A DNA stretch of 55,360 bases from Bacteroidales bacterium. Lineage in GTDB: Bacteria; Bacteroidota; Bacteroidia; Bacteroidales; P3. Position 1 is the first letter of the stretch. The number at the start of each line of letters is the position of its first letter. The stretch is from NCBI GenBank assembly GCA_017559135.1, contig JAFYSZ010000004.1:1-55360 (forward strand), written 5' to 3'. Both the position numbers and the translations under genes were made by a program. The notes under the pieces are model-generated. The model did no database searches and had not been told where the DNA came from. It was given only the letters and a program-made list of their open reading frames with translations. Positions 50,955 through 55,360 of the stretch are shown in pieces.

Positions 50955-51965
50955 TTAAGCAGAAATCTCTCCCCTAAGGTTAGATTTCAACATTTGTTTA
51001 ATAATATTGTCGTCTTCATAATTTCCTAAGACGAACATCATTTTTGCAAGAGCAGCTTCCGTTGTTATATCTCCTCCAGAAACAACACCCATTTCCAACA
51101 AAGCAGTAGATGCTTCATAATGTCCCATAACCACGGAGCCTGCTTTACATTGTGTAACATTCAAAATATAAATTCCTTTGTCTATTGCATTCTTTATAGC
51201 GTTAATAAACCACTCGCTTGTAGGAGCATTTCCGCTTCCATACGTTTCAAGAATAACACCTTTTAAAGAAGGCATAGATAAAAAGGCTTCTAAATGATCT
51301 TTTTGAAGAGCAGGGTGGACTCTTATAACGGCTATTTGTTCACACATCTTATCATAAACTTTCAAAGGCTTGTTGTTATATTTATGAATCAAATGCTCTT
51401 TATAACTAATATTGATTCCAACCTTTGCAAGAGAAGGATAATTTCCCGAATAGAAAGCCTCAAAATGCTCAGCGTTTATCTTTGTTGTACGATTGCCCCT
51501 AAACAATTTGTTTTCAAAGAAAATACAAACCTCAGGAATCGAAATATTTTCATTTGCAGCTATTTCCACAGCAGAAATTATGTTTTCCCTTCCATCTGTC
51601 CTTATCATTCCAAGAGGCAATTGACTTCCTGTTATAATTATTGGCTTAGATAGGTTTTCAATCAAGAAACTCAAAGCAGAAGCAGTGTAAGACATCGTAT
51701 CCGTTCCGTGAAGAACCACAAAACCATCATACTTTTCGTATTCTATTTTAATTAAATCTGCAAGCTTTATCCAAACATCTGAGTGCATATCAGATGAATC
51801 AATAATTGGATCGAACTGAATTGTATCTATTTCGCAATCCAACTCTCTTAAAACAGGCAAAGCTTCATATATCTTCTTCATATCAAAAGGATACAAAGCC
51901 CCTGTTGTTTTGTCTTTCACCATTCCAATGGTGCCACCTGTGTAGATAACTAATATTTTTTTCAT
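50955..51965 (-). CDS. ansA: Type I L-asparaginase
   Basis: The ATG at 51965 (MKKILVIYTGGTIGMV) gives 336 residues; a TTG two codons earlier is less likely. The two catalytic threonines lie in YTGGTIGM (about 9-16) and VLHGTDTMSYTASAL (about 85-99), the latter with the conserved Asp. It hydrolyses asparagine to aspartate and ammonia; no signal peptide, so the cytoplasmic type. It is followed 4 bases later by the heptose-kinase gene, so the four minus-strand genes from here to 47684 form one operon. Confidence 0.93.
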   Translation of the reverse strand: MKKILVIYTGGTIGMVKDKTTGALYPFDMKKIYEALPVLRELDCEIDTIQFDPIIDSSDMHSDVWIKLADLIKIEYEKYDGFVVLHGTDTMSYTASALSFLIENLSKPIIITGSQLPLGMIRTDGRENIISAVEIAANENISIPEVCIFFENKLFRGNRTTKINAEHFEAFYSGNYPSLAKVGINISYKEHLIHKYNNKPLKVYDKMCEQIAVIRVHPALQKDHLEAFLSMPSLKGVILETYGSGNAPTSEWFINAIKNAIDKGIYILNVTQCKAGSVVMGHYEASTALLEMGVVSGGDITTEAALAKMMFVLGNYEDDNIIKQMLKSNLRGEISA

Positions 51966-51984
51966 AAACAAAACAATGAAAGGG

Positions 51985-51992
51985 CAAAGATA
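51985..51992 (-). promoter_or_regulatory. -7 box of ansA operon
   Basis: TATCTTTG on the minus strand, 19 bases before the ansA ATG. The -33 element is poor. Confidence 0.5.
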
Positions 51993-52066
51993 CGAAAAAC
52001 ATTGGGAAAAACTAAAAATAAATCCTATTTCCTTTGACTTTTATTTCGTATTACAAATTATTGTTG

Positions 52067-52074
52067 TATTTTTG
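52067..52074 (+). promoter_or_regulatory. -7 box of the first DUF1573 gene
   Basis: TATTTTTG with TTTC 19 bases upstream (52044-52047), 25 bases before the ATG at 52100. This supports that ATG over the longer frame from 52034. Confidence 0.5.
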
Positions 52075-52099
52075 CCGTAATATTTTGAAGAAAAGCAAA

Positions 52100-52516
52100 A
52101 TGAAATTCTTAAAAAAGGCGTTACAAATAATAGTAATACTAATTGCTTCAATAGACAGCGTAACACTGATGTCTCAAACCGATAGAATAGATGGACCTAT
52201 CGCAGTATTTGACATTGTTTCGCACGATTTTGGAAATGTATTACAGGGTAAAGAATCCGAAGCCGTGTTTAAATTAACCAACAAAGGGGACACACCTTTA
52301 ATAATAGAGGATATAAAAGTCTCTTGTGGTTGTACTTTGGTAGAATGGACAAAAGATCCTATTCTTCCTGAACAAACCTCTGAGATTATCGTAAAATACA
52401 ACACAAAAATTATAGGAGCAATAAAAAGAAGTATAGTAGTAAACACAAATGACAGAGAAAACGATAGGATACTCCTAATGCTGACAGGAAATGTTGTTGC
52501 TACATTTGAAGAATAA
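52100..52516 (+). CDS. DUF1573 protein, copy 1
   Basis: The ATG at 52100 (MKFLKKALQIIVILIASIDS) gives 138 residues with a signal or anchor sequence. The single DUF1573 immunoglobulin-like domain has HDFGNVLQGKESEAVFKLTN, KVSCGCTLVEWTKDPILP and SIVVNTNDRENDRILLML. The family is abundant and exported in Bacteroidota, without an established function; the CGC motif may be redox-active or structural. The next gene is a paralogue 29 bases downstream. Confidence 0.85.
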   Translation: MKFLKKALQIIVILIASIDSVTLMSQTDRIDGPIAVFDIVSHDFGNVLQGKESEAVFKLTNKGDTPLIIEDIKVSCGCTLVEWTKDPILPEQTSEIIVKYNTKIIGAIKRSIVVNTNDRENDRILLMLTGNVVATFEE

Positions 52517-52545
52517 AGAAAATAAAAACTTAAAATAATAAACAA

Positions 52546-52953
52546 ATGAAAAGATTTCTTTTATCAGCGATTTTCGTATTCGCATTAATGTTAGGTGCAA
52601 ACGCACAAAAAGTTGAAAACCAAAACACACAAGAAGTTACTTCGCAAGCAGAAATTACTTTTGACAAGTTAGAACACGACTATGGCGAAGTAAAACAAAA
52701 CGGAAACGGTGTTTGTGAATTTAAGTACACAAATACAGGAAGCGTTCCTTTGGTATTATCAAAAGTTCGTTCATCTTGCGGTTGTACAGTACCTAAATGG
52801 AGCAAAGAACCATTGATGCCAGGACAAAGTGCAACAATAACCGTAAAATACAACACAAGTAGCGTTGGGCCAATCAACAAATCAATCACTGTTGAGTCAA
52901 ATGCAAAAACACCAAGAGTAAGATTAATGATAAAAGGTAAAGTAGTAAAATAA
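52546..52953 (+). CDS. DUF1573 protein, copy 2
   Basis: A 135-residue exported protein: signal peptide MKRFLLSAIFVFALMLGANA, then one DUF1573 domain with HDYGEVKQNGNGVCEFKYTN, RSSCGCTVPKWSKEPLMP and SITVESNAKTPRVRLMI. It is clearly paralogous to the preceding gene, including the SCGCT(L/V) turn. The aminotransferase gene follows after 14 bases. Function unknown. Confidence 0.88.
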   Translation: MKRFLLSAIFVFALMLGANAQKVENQNTQEVTSQAEITFDKLEHDYGEVKQNGNGVCEFKYTNTGSVPLVLSKVRSSCGCTVPKWSKEPLMPGQSATITVKYNTSSVGPINKSITVESNAKTPRVRLMIKGKVVK

Positions 52954-52967
52954 ACAAACAATAAATT

Positions 52968-54170
52968 ATGTTAGAAATATCAAAAAAAGGGAAAACACTT
53001 CCAGCATCTGCCATTAGAAAATTAGTACCTTACGCAGAAGCAGCAAAAGAAAGAGGAATAAAAATACACCACTTAAATATAGGACAACCAGATATAGAAA
53101 CAGCACCTAACGCATTAGATGCTTTAATAAAAGCACCAAGAGACATAGTTGCTTACACTCACTCAGCAGGAAATATGTCTTATAGAAAAAAACTATGTGA
53201 ATACTATGCAAAGCATAACATAAACATAACACCAGATGAAATAGTAATCACAGCAGGTGGTAGCGAAGCTTTGCAATTTGCTTTTACAATTTGTTGTAAC
53301 CCAGGAGACGAAGTCTTAATCCCAGAACCATATTACACAAACTATAATTCATTTGCAATTCTCTCAGATGCAGTAATAAAAACCGTACCTTCAACAATAA
53401 AAGACGGCTTTGCATTACCATCAATTGAAGAATTTGAAAAAGTTATCACACCAAAAACCAAAGCAATAATGATTTGTAATCCAAATAACCCAACAGGATA
53501 TTTGTATTCAAAAGAAGAATTATTATTACTTGGCGAAATAGCAAAAAAACACGACTTATACCTATTTGCAGACGAAGTTTACAGAGAATTTTGTTACGAT
53601 GGAAAACAACACTTCTCAGTAATGGAAATGGAAGACTTATCACAACACGTAATTCTTTTAGACTCTGTCAGCAAGAGATACTCAGCATGCGGAGCAAGAA
53701 TAGGAGTAATCATATCAAAGAACAAAGACATAATGAACTCCGCACTAAGAATGGCACAAGCAAGATTATGTGCACCATACTTTGGACAAATATTCGCAGA
53801 AGCAGCAGTAGATACACCACAAGAATACTTTGATAAAGTAGCAGCAGAATACGATTTAAGACGTAAAACCCTTGTAGAAGCAATCAATAAAATAGACGGT
53901 TGTTTCTGTCCTATGCCAACAGGAGCATTTTACACCATTTTAGAAATGCCGATAGACGATAGCGACAAATTCTGTCAATGGTTATTAGAAGAATTCAACT
54001 ACAACGGCGAAACAGTTATGCTCGCACCAGCAACAGGCTTCTACTCAGACCCAGAAAAAGGAAGAAAACAAGCAAGAATTACCTACTGCCTAAAAATAGA
54101 AGACCTAAAAGCAGCAGTAAAATGCTTAGAAGAAGCCTTGAAAGTATATCCAGGACGCACAAACAAATAA
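52968..54170 (+). CDS. PLP-dependent class I/II aminotransferase
   Basis: A 400-residue fold-type I aminotransferase. HHLNIGQPDIETAPNALDAL, ITAGGSEALQFAF, MICNPNNPTGYLYSKEEL, LFADEVYREF and the PLP lysine in LDSVSKRYSACGARIGV are in order, with the C-terminal Arg in KQARITYCLK. The nearest well-known members are aspartate and aromatic aminotransferases; substrate cannot be decided by eye. It is the third gene after the DUF1573 pair and ends at a terminator. Confidence 0.92.
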   Translation: MLEISKKGKTLPASAIRKLVPYAEAAKERGIKIHHLNIGQPDIETAPNALDALIKAPRDIVAYTHSAGNMSYRKKLCEYYAKHNINITPDEIVITAGGSEALQFAFTICCNPGDEVLIPEPYYTNYNSFAILSDAVIKTVPSTIKDGFALPSIEEFEKVITPKTKAIMICNPNNPTGYLYSKEELLLLGEIAKKHDLYLFADEVYREFCYDGKQHFSVMEMEDLSQHVILLDSVSKRYSACGARIGVIISKNKDIMNSALRMAQARLCAPYFGQIFAEAAVDTPQEYFDKVAAEYDLRRKTLVEAINKIDGCFCPMPTGAFYTILEMPIDDSDKFCQWLLEEFNYNGETVMLAPATGFYSDPEKGRKQARITYCLKIEDLKAAVKCLEEALKVYPGRTNK

Positions 54171-54194
54171 AAATAAACACAAAACTAACAAAAG

Positions 54195-54229
54195 AACTGA
54201 GTAGATTTATTACTCAGTTCTTTTTTTTA
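54195..54229 (+). terminator. Terminator after the aminotransferase gene
   Basis: AACTGAGTA (54195-54203) pairs with TACTCAGTT (54211-54219), followed by C and eight T. Confidence 0.88.
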
Positions 54230-54242
54230 TATAATTTTGTTG

Positions 54243-54250
54243 TATATTTG
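54243..54250 (+). promoter_or_regulatory. -7 box of the TPR gene
   Basis: TATATTTG, 30 bases before the TPR start; the -33 region is only a T run that belongs to the terminator. Confidence 0.45.
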
Positions 54251-54280
54251 CAATTAGATAACATTATTTAAAGAAAACCT

Positions 54281-55333
54281 ATGAAGAAAATATTATTTAG
54301 TTTATTGATACTTATATTAAATGCTAACATAATCGTAGCACAAAAAGCAGACTCCATACTAAACAAAGCAGTACTGTTAATAGACAAAGGAGAACTTGTA
54401 GAAGCAGAAAACACAATCAAACAAGCAATAGCCGAAGGCATAGACACATTACCACTACACTACGAATTAGCCTGGGTTTACTACATAACAAAAGACTATA
54501 ACAACGCAATAAAAACCTTAGAACCACTTTGCGAACGAACAGACGTAACACCCGATATATATCAAATGTTAGGAAACGCCTATGATGAAAAAGGACAATT
54601 CAATACAGCCATAACAATATACGACAAAGGACTAAAAAAATTTCCACATTCAGGTTGCCTTTACCTTGAAAAAGGAAATATATCCTATAAGTCCAATAGA
54701 TACGAAGATGCCTTCTATTACTATGAAAAAGGCATAGAAATCGATCCCGAATACCCATCAAACTATTTCAGAGCCTCACTATTATTTTTCGCAAGCACCG
54801 AAATGGTATGGGGAGCAATGTATGGCGAAATATTTATGAACCTTGAACAACACGCCGAAGACCGATGCAAAGAAATGAGTCAAACACTTTACGAATGCTA
54901 CTTCGATCAAATAAAATTCAATGGCAGAACACCAGAAGTAGATTTTAACAATCCTATAATCGTTTACTCAAATTCAGGCGAAAGACCAAACCTTTTCCCT
55001 GAAAGTTTCCGTTCCGCAATGACAAAAGCCTGCAACGGACACAGATATTTAGACATAAAAACCTTAGTTCAAATAAGAAGAAAATTCATCAACGAATTTT
55101 ACGCAACATATCCCGACTTTGCAAACGTCCTATTTGACTATCACAAAAAACTAATAGCAGCAGGACACTTTGAAGCCTACAACTATTGGCTGTTTGCCTA
55201 CGGAGCAAATACAGAAGCAAATCAATGGGTAAAACAAAACAAATCAAAATGGGACGCCTTCTTAGATTGGAAAAAGAAAAACCCATTAACAATCACAAAA
55301 GACAACGTTTTCTCTCGCTACACAATGGAGTAA
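54281..55333 (+). CDS. Exported TPR-repeat protein
   Basis: A 350-residue protein with a signal peptide (MKKILFSLLILILNANIIVA). At least four tetratricopeptide repeats follow (about residues 25-165): LHYELAWVYYITKDYNNAIKTL, IYQMLGNAYDEKGQFNTAI and GCLYLEKGNISYKSNRYEDA are typical. The C-terminal half is helical without known motifs. TPR proteins act as scaffolds, here in the periplasm; the partner is unknown. The window ends 27 bases after its stop. Confidence 0.88.
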   Translation: MKKILFSLLILILNANIIVAQKADSILNKAVLLIDKGELVEAENTIKQAIAEGIDTLPLHYELAWVYYITKDYNNAIKTLEPLCERTDVTPDIYQMLGNAYDEKGQFNTAITIYDKGLKKFPHSGCLYLEKGNISYKSNRYEDAFYYYEKGIEIDPEYPSNYFRASLLFFASTEMVWGAMYGEIFMNLEQHAEDRCKEMSQTLYECYFDQIKFNGRTPEVDFNNPIIVYSNSGERPNLFPESFRSAMTKACNGHRYLDIKTLVQIRRKFINEFYATYPDFANVLFDYHKKLIAAGHFEAYNYWLFAYGANTEANQWVKQNKSKWDAFLDWKKKNPLTITKDNVFSRYTME

Positions 55334-55360
55334 GAAAAAAAATAAAAGAAAAAAAATAAA

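Noticed and set aside
1..55360. tRNA, rRNA, insertion sequence or prophage genes.
   Set aside because: No cloverleaf with a TTCRANY arm, no rRNA segment, transposase or integrase was seen on either strand; a tRNA scan would be decisive.

Overview
The window is an A+T-rich chromosomal segment of a Bacteroidota bacterium, probably of the order Bacteroidales. The evidence is the collinear division and cell-wall cluster, a type IX secretion (T9SS) cargo next to a PorT-like protein, DUF1573 and RhuM proteins, Shine-Dalgarno-poor starts, and repeated promoters of the Bacteroidetes type (TTTG, 19 bases, TAnnTTTG). The MurE ligase carries the DNPR motif of enzymes that add meso-diaminopimelate. The sequence does not allow a genus assignment.

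Layout. Positions 1-710 hold a structured-RNA candidate read on the minus strand, its promoter and a 21-bp-period repeat array. Positions 711-3152 hold a RecD-like helicase and ApbE. Positions 3404-18047 are the complete cluster mraZ-rsmH-ftsL-ftsI-murE-mraY-[murD]-ftsW-murG-murC-ftsQ-ftsA-ftsZ, in which murD is reduced to its C-terminal third. Next come dut and prfB (RF2, with the programmed +1 frameshift). Positions 19711-20960 hold two small minus-strand genes, one frameshifted, a second copy of the structured RNA, and a 22-bp-period palindromic array. Then follow DUF6078, RhuM, a GH35 beta-galactosidase, proS, a His-rich lipoprotein, a FadL-like porin, thioredoxin, DUF58 and an exosortase-like protein. 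Then folB, pheS, a cyclophilin lipoprotein, a polysaccharide deacetylase, recX, an EF-G paralogue, a DUF4143 ATPase, and an ABC/GntR membrane cassette that looks internally duplicated. The rest is a 2110-residue T9SS-sorted fibronectin-III protein, a COG2509 flavoprotein, a PorT-like protein, a heptose-phosphate kinase, asparaginase, two DUF1573 proteins, an aminotransferase and a TPR protein.

How the genes work together. Most of the first 18 kb makes peptidoglycan precursors and the divisome. The missing catalytic part of MurD must be supplied from elsewhere if the wall is conventional. The giant adhesin-like protein and PorT belong to the T9SS.

The most unusual signal is a pair of 118-nt cores (1-118 and 20399-20516) that differ in sequence but keep the same nested stems through compensatory changes. 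Each is preceded by a leader containing AGGAGG and by an ideally spaced promoter, and a 21- or 22-bp-period array lies upstream. I do not recognise this RNA family.
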